Below the pieces are notes generated by a model that made no database searches, was not told where the DNA came from, and was given only the letters and a program-made list of their open reading frames with translations. From NCBI GenBank assembly GCA_014607495.2, contig CP053160.1, positions 11,780,001 through 11,844,000 of the forward strand: a stretch of DNA of 64,000 nucleotides, given 5' to 3'. The position numbers and the translations under genes are program-made. The stretch comes from Carposina sasakii (Eukaryota; Arthropoda; Insecta; Lepidoptera; Carposinidae). Positions 40,840 to 51,929 of this stretch are shown piece by piece (the stretch's first letter is position 1; every line of letters begins with the position of its first letter).

Positions 40840-41980
40840 AATTTAAAATGATTGGCTTGTTTATGTAACTGCTTAAGAATAGAATTTATGTATTATATTT
40901 TTTTTTGGACATACTCTATTTTCAAATATCTATTAGAAACTTCTGAAACATTCATTACCTTTATCCTTTGGTTCAGACACTAAAAGGACGTTTTTTTAGA
41001 AAAATATTGGAATCATCATTACTCGATATTAATTACCTATAGGCAGGGTATCATAATACGAAGGCATCACATCTATATAACCTGTGACATGCAATATATG
41101 AATCTAATCTAATCACTGAATGTTTTAAAAAATGGAGATAAAGCGATTACATAGTTATATGATTTACAAGGATTAACTTTTGAAGTAGATAGATTATTCT
41201 GGCTTCTAATCTCCAGCTTTATTTTGCTCCAATTGTACACTGCACATTCTTGTAACCAAGAACAACAATAAAACAAAGATTTCCAAGCCAAAATAATGGT
41301 ATTTCTACACGCATCTGCTCTGTACCAGCAACTAGGTCTGCAAATCAAATCCGGATCACACAATGGCGCCACTTACTATGCACAGGATTGAGTCTTTCTG
41401 GATATTCAAAGCGTTTTCCTATTTCCCGCCGCAGACGTATGTTGGTGAAGTTGTAATATCCTTCCGGCGGAACAGTTTCCGCTAACTTACTTCGTGGTGC
41501 TTTGTCGCGAACAATGGAACTGATTACTGCAAAGAATGATGTAAACTTCACAACGTCATATCTTGAAGACGAATTTTGAGCAGCAGCGATGTGAGTGTGG
41601 GATTTATTTTACAGATTATTGTGCCTATGGATGTCTGTGATCTAGGCCTTCCTCTACGCAAAAGAGGCCTAACTTCATGCAATGCATGTATGTAATTTTG
41701 TGTTAGTTAAGTACATTTAGTAATAAAATGGACAATCATAACTATCTGAGATTTAGACAGTAAATGTGTACATTATATCGAAACGCACATATAGGTATCT
41801 TGAAGACAGAAAAGCTGTTTCAAGATAAAGCATGTTTTAATTTTTACTCTTGTAGTACTAAAAGAAATAATGCTAGCAAAATAGAACTAGCACTTTACTT
41901 GGAAGTTAATTTTGTTATTTTACTTTATGAGAATTAAATAGTTTAGATTTTTGCTTGTTGAAATTAGTTTAAGTTAAACT
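40840..41980. other. Unique DNA
   Basis: Minus frames at 41109-41372 and 41345-41551 (87 and 68 codons) show no recognised domain. I see no repeat family. Confidence 0.35.
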
Positions 41981-41984
41981 AATT

Positions 41985-42180
41985 AAACTAAAAAACATCC
42001 TGTATAGGTATCACCTGCATCTCCTTGAGTTCCTTAGCCGACTCATAATCAGCGTTCTCTCAGGCTAGGAAATTTCCTATTCCTATTCCCCTTCCTGTTG
42101 ACAATTGTTAATGATTGATATTAACATCTCGGCCCGACTATGCTAAATCAGGCAGAATCTATGATCTCTTTAGTGATCAT
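41985..42180 (-). repeat. T3 end followed by a diverged N1 copy
   Basis: AAAAAACATCCTGTATAGGT is the end of a T3 MITE. It is followed by TCACCTGCATCTCCTTGAGT, TCAGGC and GGCCCGACTATGCTAAATC. The last part matches the CCCGCTATGCTAAA block of N1 in reverse. Confidence 0.5.
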
Positions 42181-42184
42181 GCGG

Positions 42185-43325
42185 TGCTGGCTACCTAATT
42201 TCGAGAATGCTCTGCATGAATCCTTAGCCATTTCATACCATCTAATTAAAAACCCAAGCGAAAATCAGGAAAACTTAGACCATTTTTCTTGAACTAGCCA
42301 ACTTCTAGATTTTTCCTTTCGAACTAGAGGCTAATGGATAAAACTATGGAGCCCCACAATAGAGGTCGTTAGCCAAGTTTTCGTGGAACCTCGTTTTAAT
42401 TAGCATTTCTATGAAATTAAACTTTGGTAGTAAATTATCAATTTGGGCCCATGAGTGTTATCAGATGACATTAAATTAGAATAAAGAATAACTAGCTAGT
42501 TCTTTCACAAAAAACCATGAAATGACTATTGTGAAAAGCATGAAATACTTATTTTTTTTAGTTTGGTAAAAAATAAGCGTTAAAGTATACTTACTAATAA
42601 ATAATTTTTAACTCTGCAAATAATTGTTTTTACCTAAATTAACAATTAATACATAGATGTAAAAACAGTAACACTATTTAAACCATTGAGGTATATTTGT
42701 GGTGTCTGTTTTAACATAATAATGTGTATGTTGAACTGGTTTGAGCAAAAATGTAATTAAATAAATGAAGGTTTTCAGCATAAGAAAAAGATAGATACCG
42801 CTTGTTTAACATAGTACAGTTTAATATTATACATCTAGGTAGAATAGAATTCGAGTATAGAAGATTCCTATTAAATATTCAATTGCAAACAACATAACTA
42901 ACTATGCAATGCACCTGTGAAACTAACTTCACTGAGTTTCCCTGTAATCTGTATGTAACACAAAGCAAGCACACAGAGGAGATTCAACGTTTAGTGGAAA
43001 AATAGTGTCGTAATTACGGTGATGATAAACAGGCGAACGAACGTTTTAATTGTATTTCAAGAGATTTTTTTACCAGTGGATGCGCAGCTGCGTAGACTAT
43101 ATTGGCCGTCACGTCACAGCTGCTCCTTTTTACCTGACTGCGCCAGAAGGAGGGTAATGTTTTTCGAGTGTATGTATGTAGGTACGTTATGTAATAATAT
43201 ATATATTTCTTTGACACGCTGTAGAACCTAAACGTCTTGAAGGATTTGATCTTGAAAGGTGTCAATAGATTCGTCTTAGACTTAAGAGTGACACTGGGTC
43301 AAAATTTTGAGACAGCAAGGTTATT
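42185..43325. other. Unique AT-rich DNA
   Basis: A less AT-rich patch lies at 43020-43165 (GTGGATGCGCAGCTGCGTAG). Overlapping frames there on both strands have no recognised domain. No repeat family is seen. Confidence 0.3.
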
Positions 43326-43330
43326 TTGTA

Positions 43331-43459
43331 ATAGCCAAATCTCGAGAGATTATTGGCGTATTTCAGATTAAATCTTCGTCTGTTTTCATACAAAATTTCT
43401 AATTTGGAATTTAAAAATCCGGGATTCTTTATAATCTCTAGTATTGAAATTAGCCGTAA
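43331..43459 (+). repeat. Y repeat, copy with empty insertion site
   Basis: This copy aligns with 5995-6124 and ends TATTGAAATTAGCCGTAA, continuing GTAGATGAGG without interruption. It gives the pre-insertion state of the TAA target used by the MITE at 6125-6787. Confidence 0.75.
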
Positions 43460-43752
43460 GTAGATGAGGTTATTGACTATAGCATCTCCTCATGTTATTT
43501 CCATTATGGTACATACGTGCTCCACAACTTCGTAATATAGCCGGATCGTTGAATCCTCTTGTAATTCTACTCGTAACTTGTGAATATTATGTTGAATTCT
43601 AATACTGTGAATGCGATAGTAAGAACAATTTTGTATTATTTCGTGTTGTTTATGTATCTATTTTAGAATGAAGAGACAGTTTTGCAGTTCTTTGAAAAAT
43701 TAGATATTAAGTAATATTTGTTAACCATAATACAATATACATACAAATAATG

Positions 43753-43925
43753 ACGGCTGTGTTCCCGAGCTACAACTGCAGGATTATAAGGGATATCTTC
43801 TAGTATAGCGGGACAGATGTAAATGATCAGTAACAAGTTGCTAGCTTATCGCCTGAGAGTTTCTTAGTCAACTCTTACAGAAGGAGATCCAGTGATATAT
43901 TCTAGTGAAGCATCAGCACGGGGAA
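43753..43925 (+). repeat. N1 repeat, shortened copy
   Basis: ACGGCTGTGTTCCCGAGCTA, CAACTGCAGGATTATAAGGG, GTAACAAGTTGCTAGCTTAT and TCTAGTGAAGCATCAGCACG show start and end of N1 with a shortened middle. Confidence 0.8.
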
Positions 43926-43941
43926 ATAGGGAAACAATATA

Positions 43942-44149
43942 TAAGGTGTTTTAAAAATTAGTAATTTGCTTTTGACACGAAACTAGGTAGGTGAAAAGGA
44001 ACAAATTTCACTATGGGACCAACTCCGAAATAGTGAAAAAAAAATCTGCTGTTCTATACAATCTTTATTAATTACTGCACTGAAACTTGTTTCTTTTTAC
44101 CTACCTAGTTTCGTGTCAAAAGCAAATCACTAATTTTGAAAACACCTTA
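43942..44149. mobile_element. T4 fold-back MITE
   Basis: The left arm TAAGGTGTTTTAAAAATTAG, TAATTTGCTTTTGACACGAA and ACTAGGTAGGTGAAAA pairs with the right arm TTTTTACCTACCTAGTTTCG, TGTCAAAAGCAAATCACTAA and TTTTGAAAACACCTTA. Each side is bordered by TA. Only one copy occurs here. Confidence 0.85.
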
Positions 44150-44154
44150 TATAC

Positions 44155-45165
44155 TCCTATCCGATATCGTTCACGGCTATTATATACATTAAAAATTGAT
44201 TTCATTGTATTAATCGGTCCTATTTTACGGACGTAATAATTCCATCTAAGGCATATGCAACGTCACTGTCAATTTTTTTACAAAAACAACATTTACACGG
44301 ACAGAGTCGCAGTACGGCTTCTTTCATATATTTTACTTTGAAAGTGTCCCAGCTTGCGCCAGCCAGCACCAATTAATTCTGCTTACCTCCATAATGTTGT
44401 TTGTTTTAATGATAAATACGGTAATTACGCAAACGTTATATTTTAACATTAGGAGCTTTTGTTATTTATTTCATTAAAATCCTTCAGGTTTATAAGCTGT
44501 AAAGGTTCGCAGTGGTGTATTTTGTAAAAGAATGTTAACTTATTAATTAAATTATTAACTAAATATTATGCTCGATTTACATACTAATTTGGTAACCTAT
44601 ATATTTGCGGCCAATTGCAATGACGAATCTTTTCCAGTATACTTATGATAGGTAATTTATTCTTTAATGATGTGTAAATATAATTTAGTTATTTACTAAA
44701 TTACTATTAGGTACAGCTAGTATTTAGCAAGCCAGATAAACTATTGAAAATACTGATTTATTAACCAGGATATCTACAATGTGTTTTCCATATTTTTAAG
44801 ACGATACCGCCCTGATTTACATAATAGGTCGCACGCAAGATAGATGGCGCCACCGTACCCGCAACATATTGGCTAAAGGAGAAAAATTGCTCCAACGCCT
44901 CGCCCTGAAAACTAGAGCCTTTAATTTACATTTATAGCTAAGAAAACACTCTTTTTCGCAACAGCCGAAAGGCGAAAATCGATTGGGCCGAAACAGGGCA
45001 GGCGTAAATTGAAGGAGGTCTAACAAATATGTTACGGGGCGTATGGAATTTATGATAAAACTAACATTTTTCAGCTTGCCGCCTTTTCGCTTTTAGTCGC
45101 TGACGTGAAGATATGTGAAATAATATTGTACGTTCGTATCGTAGGAAACATAATTTTTACATACA
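44155..45165. other. Unique DNA with a GC-richer patch
   Basis: The patch 44815-45030 (AGATGGCGCCACCGTACCCG and CGAAAATCGATTGGGCCGAA) is unique in the window; its 69-codon minus frame has no recognised domain. The rest is AT-rich. Confidence 0.3.
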
Positions 45166-45172
45166 TACGTAC

Positions 45173-45385
45173 GGCTATGTTCCCGAAAAGGGGTAGCCAG
45201 AGCAGCAAGATCATAGCGGACATCTCATAGCCACTTTTGGAATAACGCGGACGTAATGATGTAAATGATTAGTGACAAGTTGCTAGCTTATCGCCTGAGA
45301 GGACGCCCGAGTTTGTTAGTCCATTCTTATAACATGCACGGAAAGATAGACAGCTGATAATTTCTATAAAAGCATTAGCACAGGA
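45173..45385 (+). repeat. N1 repeat, full-length copy
   Basis: ACGGCTATGTTCCCGAAAAG, GGGTAGCCAGAGCAGCAAGA, GTGACAAGTTGCTAGCTTAT, CGCCTGAGAGGACGCCCGAG and AACATGCACGGAAAGATAGA, to AAAGCATTAGCACAGG. Directly before it is ACATACATACGTACG simple sequence. Confidence 0.88.
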
Positions 45386-45404
45386 TTTTAAGAGATCACA
45401 TTCT

Positions 45405-45655
45405 TCTTCTTCAGCCTATTGCAGTCCACTGCTGGACGTAGGCCTCCCCCAGGGCACGCCATAAGGCTACTACCACAGGGGGGTTTTGCCCATTGTCACC
45501 ACGCTGGGCAGGCGGGTTGGTGACCGCAGTGTGATTTTCAGACTATGTTGTTAGTACGAGAGGCGCTGCTGTCCACCTCTCGGAAACCCCTAATCGCCTC
45601 GTACGATACCCACGGGTAGGCAGGGCTGGTACAAACTCTACTCTGCCGGCACCAT
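45405..45655 (-). mobile_element. RTE-tailed SINE-like element, longest copy
   Basis: The plus strand runs TTCTTCTTCAGCCTATTGCA, GTCCACTGCTGGACGTAGGC, GCACGCCATAAGGCTACTAC, GTTTTGCCCATTGTCACCAC, GTTAGTACGAGAGGCGCTGC, AATCGCCTCGTACGATACCC and ACAAACTCTACTCTGCCGGC. On the minus strand it therefore goes from GCATGGTGCCGGC to the EAYVQQWTAIG-type end and a trinucleotide tail. This is the best copy for a consensus. Confidence 0.85.
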
Positions 45656-45659
45656 GCAT

Positions 45660-46260
45660 GCGAATATTAAATAAATAAAAAAAATTAATTACCTACTTAA
45701 TATTTGATACCTTTATCATAGCATATTTTGTATAACTTAAAATAAAACCTACTTCAAGACAAAAATAGGTAAAAAAGTATTTTTGATGGCAAACTTTATC
45801 AAAAGCAACGAAGGTAAATTGGCTAGTCGCCTTTTCACAACAGCCCCTCCAGTAACTTAATTCAAGTAATCTAACTTTACACGCATGACAATCAGCCGTA
45901 AATAATCTAGATGAAGTTAGAAACGAAAAAGTTGGACAAACTAAATATTCAATAAAACTTCGTCCCACCTGTGTGTAAAGTTGACGAATTCGTAAATATA
46001 TTATGTAAGTTTTCGACGTACAAAATTACACGGTATAATGTACGGGGAATAGGTTTTTTAGACATGCAGGTTTTGTGTTAAAATGTATAATAATAATCTG
46101 AAATTATATTATATTAACTACTTTGGTAATTTTATTAGTATTAATAGCTGCTTTACTAGCATAGAGATAAAGAAGTCATACGTACCTAATAGATGTAATT
46201 TTGAAATATTCCGAAGATTAAATACGTAGCTGTTAGGTACTGCAAGTGTAATTATTCAAA
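45660..46260. other. Unique AT-rich DNA
   Basis: A 91-codon minus frame (45693-45968) has no recognised domain. I see nothing else. Confidence 0.35.
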
Positions 46261-46263
46261 ATG

Positions 46264-46401
46264 TTTTGAGACCAACAGCAGAGGGATACGGTGTAGTCTT
46301 TAAAAAGTATTTTGAGACCAACAGCAGAGGGATACGGTGTAGTCTTTAAAAAGTATTTTGAGACCAACAGCAGAGGGATACGGTGTAGTCTTTAAAAAGT
46401 A
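46264..46401 (+). repeat. 46-bp tandem repeat, three copies
   Basis: Units of TTTTGAGACCAACAGCAGAG, GGATACGGTGTAGTCTTTAA and AAAGTA begin at 46264, 46310 and 46356. The copies are practically identical, which points to recent duplication or ongoing homogenisation. No other copy of the unit was seen in the window. Confidence 0.92.
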
Positions 46402-46404
46402 TTT

Positions 46405-47395
46405 TCACATTGTACCTATTTTAAAGTAACTTACTCCTGCCTATAATATCTACTACTGGCAATCAGCGATATTTAAATATAAAAAATTACGCCGTATACT
46501 CTGTATATACGGTATAAATAAACATAGTCGACTATAAATATCACAGAACGGTTCAGTTCACTTATTTGTTATATTTTCCATTTAGCCTGGTCCTGACAAC
46601 CTGATTACTTTTATATGAAACTCGAAAAAAATACGTACAGTTATGAAGAAGAAAACTTAGATTACGTGCATGTTCCTGTTCTTTTATCGTAAAATATATT
46701 TATATATTGGGCGTTAGTGGCAATACAATTTACAAAACGAGTTACGTATTTAAATTCATTGTTCATTTCGTAACATAACTCTCCAAGCTGCTTCAGTGCT
46801 TGTTCATATCACGTCAATATTTGTATTAAACTACGAGTACAATTTCAACAGAATAAAAAACGATAGCTACACGGTATGATGGCCTAAGTAATTAGTACTT
46901 GGCCAATCTCTTAAATACATTTATTATTCAGTTTCATAAAACCCTAAATAATAAACGCTTTTTGTACTGAAGTTCTACTAAAATGGATCAGAAATAATAT
47001 ACCATTCCACTAAATATATTCAACCCGTGCAACAATTCAGTGTAACAAATGACTGAAGCTTTCGGCTGCGGCAGGCGGATCAGTGATCCATCATTTATCA
47101 TACGAACTGCCGGAGTGATTCCATTAGGGGAATCTGTCCTTAGATTTAACTTCAGATTATACACGCATGAAGAGACGAGATAATGTTCTAAGAAACTAAC
47201 GGAATACAACCATTGGACTGGGGTTGATTAATCATTAATACAAGTAAATAAATTAAAAGGCGTAATTACAAAACCACGTATAAAGCAAGACATTCTTTAA
47301 AAATGACGTTGGACTGGGCAAAATGTATTAAAAAAATTGACAAATATAGGCATTGTTTAGCTTAAATTTTATTTAAATTATTTTCTACAGTCTGT
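46405..47395. other. Unique AT-rich DNA
   Basis: A less AT-rich patch at 47040-47160 (CTTTCGGCTGCGGCAGGCGG) lies inside a 73-codon minus frame (46988-47209) without a recognised domain. No repeat family is seen. Confidence 0.3.
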
Positions 47396-47399
47396 ATGC

Positions 47400-47575
47400 T
47401 AATGCGGGGCTTCACTAGAATACATCAGCTGCATCTTCTTCCGTGTATCTCATAAGAATCTACAAAGGAATTTAGGAGCGCTCTCTCAAGCAATGATCTA
47501 GAAATTTAGCACTGATCTTTTACATGTGGCCCCGCCATGCTAAACGTAGCTAGGGCTCTTTAGCGATCCGGCTCC
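47400..47575 (-). repeat. N1 repeat, near-complete copy
   Basis: GCTAATGCGGGGCTTCACTA, GAATACATCAGCTGCATCTT, TCTTCCGTGTATCTCATAAG, CAATGATCTAGAAATTTAGC and CCCGCCATGCTAAACGTAGC match N1 in reverse. Confidence 0.8.
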
Positions 47576-47967
47576 CATTTATGTCTTCTCAGTAAAACGT
47601 AAGATCTGAGGGGTAAGCACGAACCTCTTGATAGGCCGTAACGCTATCGTCCAACTGTCAAATCACATATATTTTATTAGCGAGTCGCTAGCGTTACGCC
47701 GTGTAAAAAAGTTCGTGAGTACCCCACAGAACTTCTTTTAGAGTCTCGTTAACTTTTTCGAATTACGGGGATAGGTAATCAGGATGCCACGGCCAAGTTA
47801 AATGGAAAACTTTGTGTAGGCAATTACTTGTAATGTAAGTACATCTTGAGGTTACCCTTTAGGCCATTTTAGGGGTTTCCTTCCTTGAATGTCACTGAAT
47901 CGTGAAAATGGATAGGAAAATTGTATTTCTTAAAGAGGTTTAACTTTAAGTTATCATTATAATACAC

Positions 47968-48190
47968 CTAGTGGACGCCCGCGACTTCGTCCACGTGGAC
48001 TGCAAAAAAAATCAATATGTCGAAATTATCCGGGATAAAAATATTTTCCCGGAATAAAAAGTAACCTATGTATTAATCCAGGGTGTCAGCTAACTCCACA
48101 CCAAATTTTATGAAAATCGCTCCAGCCGTTTTTATGTGAAAGAGTAACAAACATCCATCTATCCATCCATCCAATATTAGTAAGCTTGGT
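47968..48190 (+). repeat. GACGCCCGCGAC-type LINE tail (V), best copy
   Basis: CTAGTGGACGCCCGCGACTT, CGTCCACGTGGACTGC, GTCGAAATTATCCGGGATAA, AAAAGTAACCTATGTATTAA, ACACCAAATTTTATGAAAAT and CGCTCCAGCCGTTTTTATGT, followed by a CATCCATC run and ATATTAGTAAG. I recognise this as a common lepidopteran RTE-like 3' region. It has no coding sequence. Confidence 0.75.
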
Positions 48191-48194
48191 GTCT

Positions 48195-49215
48195 CTCAGA
48201 TGCCTTTTTTGCTAGGGATTTCGAATACCCAATATCTTTAATATGTTCTACAAATGTTTATTTTTAGAGCGATTTAGTAAAGAAAAACTGATTTATTTTC
48301 TCGAAAATTTTCTTATTTTGCAGAACGTAATATAGCATGTAAATCTCTATAACGAGGTCGTTTATTCCCAGAAGAAAGTATATTGTACGCACATTATTAA
48401 TGTAAAGATATTTATTTTAACTTAGGTCCATCCAAATCGGGAACTTACTTTTTTATGTCATGACTTAAGATGAGATTATATCGATTCACTTAAGATGAAC
48501 TTATATCTATTCACAGTTAGCTACTGACCGATGTTACACAGTATATCATAAAATTCGCAAAGAGCAAGTCGAGTACTAACCGGCCGTGTACCAAAATCTA
48601 TGTAAAATCGGAGAGTGTTTTAAAAGTACGTCTTTAAAAATTTGTTTTTAAACTTTTTTATAAACTTTTTATTATGAATCTATAAATAATTAACAAGATT
48701 TATAAGATATTTATTTTAAGAAATAGCTGAACTAAACCTGTTAGTAGAATAGGTATACCTACATACTACTTGAAGCCTTTATTTTCACATGATAGTGACT
48801 ACACATCTCGTGGAAGATTGTTGGATCGTATCTCTTTGACCAAACATAAACAGAGAAGTCTTCTATGTATTTTCAGGTTTAAAGTAAAAACAAAGCTACT
48901 CGCTTGGCTCACATAATATTGAGTGAAGTTAATATTTATATCAGTATATACTAATAAATTATTTAGGTTTTATAAATAGTATACGACATTTTAAAAACCA
49001 CTGAAGGTTTCTACTATTATAATTCGGTCATGTCTTTGACAACTGTTTGGAACGAGCAATATATTTAAATGAATATTATGAGCTGTATAGTATATGTATT
49101 AATGATGTAGCTCATTCGTGGAAACACTCTTACAAAATATAGTAAGTACACAAAGCTGATCATGAAATTATAATGTCCTCTTGATCCTGAGTATCTTGGT
49201 CACTGTGGCTAATCT
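48195..49215. other. Unique AT-rich DNA
   Basis: Nothing supportable is seen here. Confidence 0.4.
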
Positions 49216-49219
49216 AACG

Positions 49220-49510
49220 AACAGTGATATATTATTATAGTGCACAGGTGTGTGCGGAAACACAAATTGCATTCTCACACTCACGCCATAATCTCGACTT
49301 AAAAATGATCGGGCGCACGACCAATGGCTTTACGATCATAAAGTTACTAACAAGGTCAATACTAAGACAATTTGTCAACAATATCGGCTCGATTTTATAC
49401 CCGAGAGTATATTAGAGGCATTCCCAGCGAGCTCGGCAGTTGTTACATGATAAATTAAAGCATGTCAATGGACCAGAGGGCGCCAGTCAGTATGTGATAA
49501 ACGATATATG
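49220..49510. other. GC-richer unique island
   Basis: This block (AATGATCGGGCGCACGACCA and CATTCCCAGCGAGCTCGGCA) is unique in the window. It contains TTTACGATCATAAA (49329-49342), two opposed TTTAYGA motifs of the kind bound by Abd-B-type homeodomains. A candidate regulatory element without further support. Confidence 0.2.
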
Positions 49511-49689
49511 GTGATGCATGGACGTATACGGGCTGTGGTGTTTTTCAATAGCGAATTATTCGGTTCTATTTGACTTTGTACATAAAACAATATTTGCAAA
49601 TCATATAAAAATTGAGAAATTTTATTTGGCTACTTATTGTTTAATTTATATACTAAATATTCTAATTATGATTGATAATTATCGTAATT

Positions 49690-49808
49690 TTATTTACGTA
49701 ATTTTAATATTTAGTAATTTTAATATTTAGTAATTATAATATTTAGTAATTTTAATATTTAGTTTTTTTTAAATTTAGTAATTTTAATATTTAGTAATTT
49801 TAATATTC
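49690..49808 (+). repeat. 16-bp AT-rich tandem repeat
   Basis: The unit TAATTTTAATATTTAG is repeated about seven times, with one unit expanded by a T-run. It contains no G except in the unit end, so it could unwind easily. Confidence 0.85.
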
Positions 49809-49883
49809 TATCAGTTACCGAGTTATATAATTGTTATTTGAAACATGTTTGTGTAATTTTAATGTCCGGAGGTCATCATGTTA

Positions 49884-50140
49884 CACGGCCGACTGGTCTA
49901 GTAGGTAGTGACCCTGCCTGCGACGCCATAGGTCCTGGGTTCGAATCCCGGTAGGTGCAAACATTGATATGATAAATATCAATGTTCGTTTCCGAGTCAT
50001 GGATGTTTCTATACTTATCTATGTATTTATATACCGTTACTTAGTACCCACGACACAAGACCTTAGGGATCTTAGTGTGGGACTAGGTTAATGTGTTGTG
50101 TAGTGTGTGAATATTTATTATTATTTATATTTATTTATGT
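49884..50140 (+). mobile_element. tRNA-derived SINE (SINE2), near-complete copy
   Basis: The head has box A-like TGGTCTAGTAGGTAGTGAC and a perfect box B GGGTTCGAATCCC. It is followed by GTAGGTGCAAACATTGATAT, GTTTCCGAGTCATGGATGTT, TTAGTACCCACGACACAAGA, AGGGATCTTAGTGTGGGACT and a TATTTATTATTATTTATATT tail. I recognise the layout as a widespread lepidopteran SINE. Fragments are at 2008, 4438 and 30883. Confidence 0.92.
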
Positions 50141-50144
50141 TGGT

Positions 50145-50475
50145 ATCACATTTCGATAGAGACAAAAAAAGAATCGGGTATCAAACGAACGATAGAACGA
50201 TTCTTCTATGAAAATTTCCAAGTACTTGTTATTTTTCTGTATTTGCCATGCCACAGAATAGGACAAATAAACAAAATATGATTTCACACATCTGTTTATT
50301 ACACGTGTTGATATGTTAATTACACAATTTTAACGAGTCAACGAAGAGCAATTAGAGGTGTTTATGCAAAGATAAATCATGAATGTAATTAGGTAGCTTC
50401 ACGTATGATGCCGCCTTTTGAAATTGGCTCTGATATGCATGTATGTACTCGTATATATACTTAGTAATATACATA
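50145..50475. other. Unique AT-rich DNA
   Basis: Nothing supportable is seen here. Confidence 0.35.
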
Positions 50476-50477
50476 AG

Positions 50478-50595
50478 TATAGCTGTCTCCCCGATAGTCA
50501 GAACTGCAGAGTCATAAAGGAGGTACAACAGCCAAGTTCAGCATTGCGGGGACAGATGTTTATGATCAGTGAAAAGTTGCTAGTTTTTCGCCTGT
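50478..50595 (+). repeat. N1 repeat, truncated copy
   Basis: TAGCTGTCTCCCCGATAGTC, AGAACTGCAGAGTCATAAAG, GAGGTACAACAGCCAAG, GGGACAGATGTTTATGATCA and AAAAGTTGCTAG are the first 60 percent of N1. Confidence 0.75.
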
Positions 50596-51021
50596 ATGTT
50601 AATGAAAATAATTTAATGACTTCTGTTATTTTAAATTTATGAAAATATTTTTAATTTTTACGCAAAAACCTCCTATGGGATAATAACATAACTTGATAAT
50701 CATATTGCTTTTACATCAAAATAATGTAAAGGCTATATTTTCATTTCCATCGAAGTAATTGCGGGAACCAACTATTCTCATATAATGGTATATCATAATT
50801 TTCTGATTTCATGAATTTGCAAGCAGCACATCGATTCCTTTAACACAAATTTAAAAGAGCCAGTTTAAAATAGACGTCGCATAATTTTATTTTTATTTAT
50901 TTTATTGATAAACAAGTAATTACTTATTGCCAAGCAATTTCTTAATTATATCATTTGTTAATAGAATTTTTAGAATTTTAATAGATAGAGTGATTCACCA
51001 GGAAGGTTTGTAATGTATAAC

Positions 51022-51110
51022 TAGGGACCCGCCCCGGCTTCGCACGGGAGTAATGCACTCTCACGCGGGCGAATCCGTAGGTGGGTAGTGTTGTATAAAA
51101 ATCATTACAT
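51022..51110 (+). repeat. ACCCGCCCCGGCTTCGCACG-type tail
   Basis: CTAGGGACCCGCCCCGGCTT and CGCACGGGAGTAATGCACTC open a repeat I recognise as frequent in lepidopteran genomes. Only the start is present. A related opening (ACTAGTGGCCCGCCCTCGCT) is at 61130. Confidence 0.55.
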
Positions 51111-51344
51111 ACGTGAGTAACTGCTTGAATATAAGTAATTGCTTGAATATAACAGTCTCCCATGAATGACAACTGTTCCTCCTTTCAAGCATCATATTAT
51201 GTTATTTGTCATATTGTGTCATTTGTGGTGAGAAATAAATGAATTTATTATTTATTATTGTAATTAGGTACATGTTTATATAAATATACATATAAATTAA
51301 TATGCACACATAATTATGATATGGGTATAAGTGACTACATCATC

Positions 51345-51395
51345 ATCATTATCATCAGCCTATTGCAGTCCACTGCTGGACGTAGGCCTCCCGCA
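51345..51395 (-). mobile_element. RTE-type 3' tail fragment
   Basis: CATCATCATTATCATCAGCC, TATTGCAGTCCACTGCTGGA and CGTAGGCCTCC are the reverse complement of an EAYVQQWTAIG-stop end with trinucleotide tail. Confidence 0.75.
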
Positions 51396-51399
51396 ATGA

Positions 51400-51805
51400 C
51401 TACATACCAGAAAATAAAAATATTAAATGAGCATTGAAGACTTTTTAAGTTCCAAACAGGATTGTCCGTTATCTTCCACATTTTCTGAAGTACCAATAAA
51501 GTTATGATGACGTAAAGCGATAGCTATTAAAAGGATTTTTATTACAACGACGACATAATCTCTTTAGGTCTCCATTTTATTTTTACGATTATTTGGTACA
51601 CTTGAGATATGTGTTTTATTGCGAACATTTTTATTTTATTTCGAACGTATTAGTTAAAAGAGTGGAATGAGTATGAGTGTTTTCAAGTGAATGGGACTAT
51701 TTTTCTATTTTTCTTTTATATTTTTCGTTTTAGATGAATAAATTAAATTCATTCATAAAGTAAGAAAAAGAAGAGATGCCAATCAATGTAGAGCTAGTAA
51801 CACAG
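51400..51805. other. Unique AT-rich DNA
   Basis: Nothing supportable is seen here. Confidence 0.35.
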
Positions 51806-51812
51806 TCACTTG

Positions 51813-51925
51813 CTAGGTCCCCTAGGATTTGCAATGCTTTATTCGCTTTTTTCTGGTCGCCTCTGTTGATCCTGGCTTACAGGAGTTGCAGTGGCGGGAA
51901 TAAGTGGTGGGCAATCCTGGTAAGT
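51813..51925 (+). repeat. U repeat, copy 2
   Basis: GTCCCCTAGGATTTGCAATG, TTTTTTCTGGTCGCCTCTGT, TGATCCTGGCTTACAGGAGT and AATAAGTGGTGGGCAATCCT match the minus strand of 24755-24865. Confidence 0.75.
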
Positions 51926-51929
51926 AACG

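Noticed and set aside
46264..46401. CRISPR array
   Set aside because: The units are directly adjacent without unique spacers, and the window is animal nuclear DNA.
49884..49957. tRNA gene
   Set aside because: The tRNA-like head is followed by a conserved non-tRNA body present in three other places; this is a tRNA-derived SINE.
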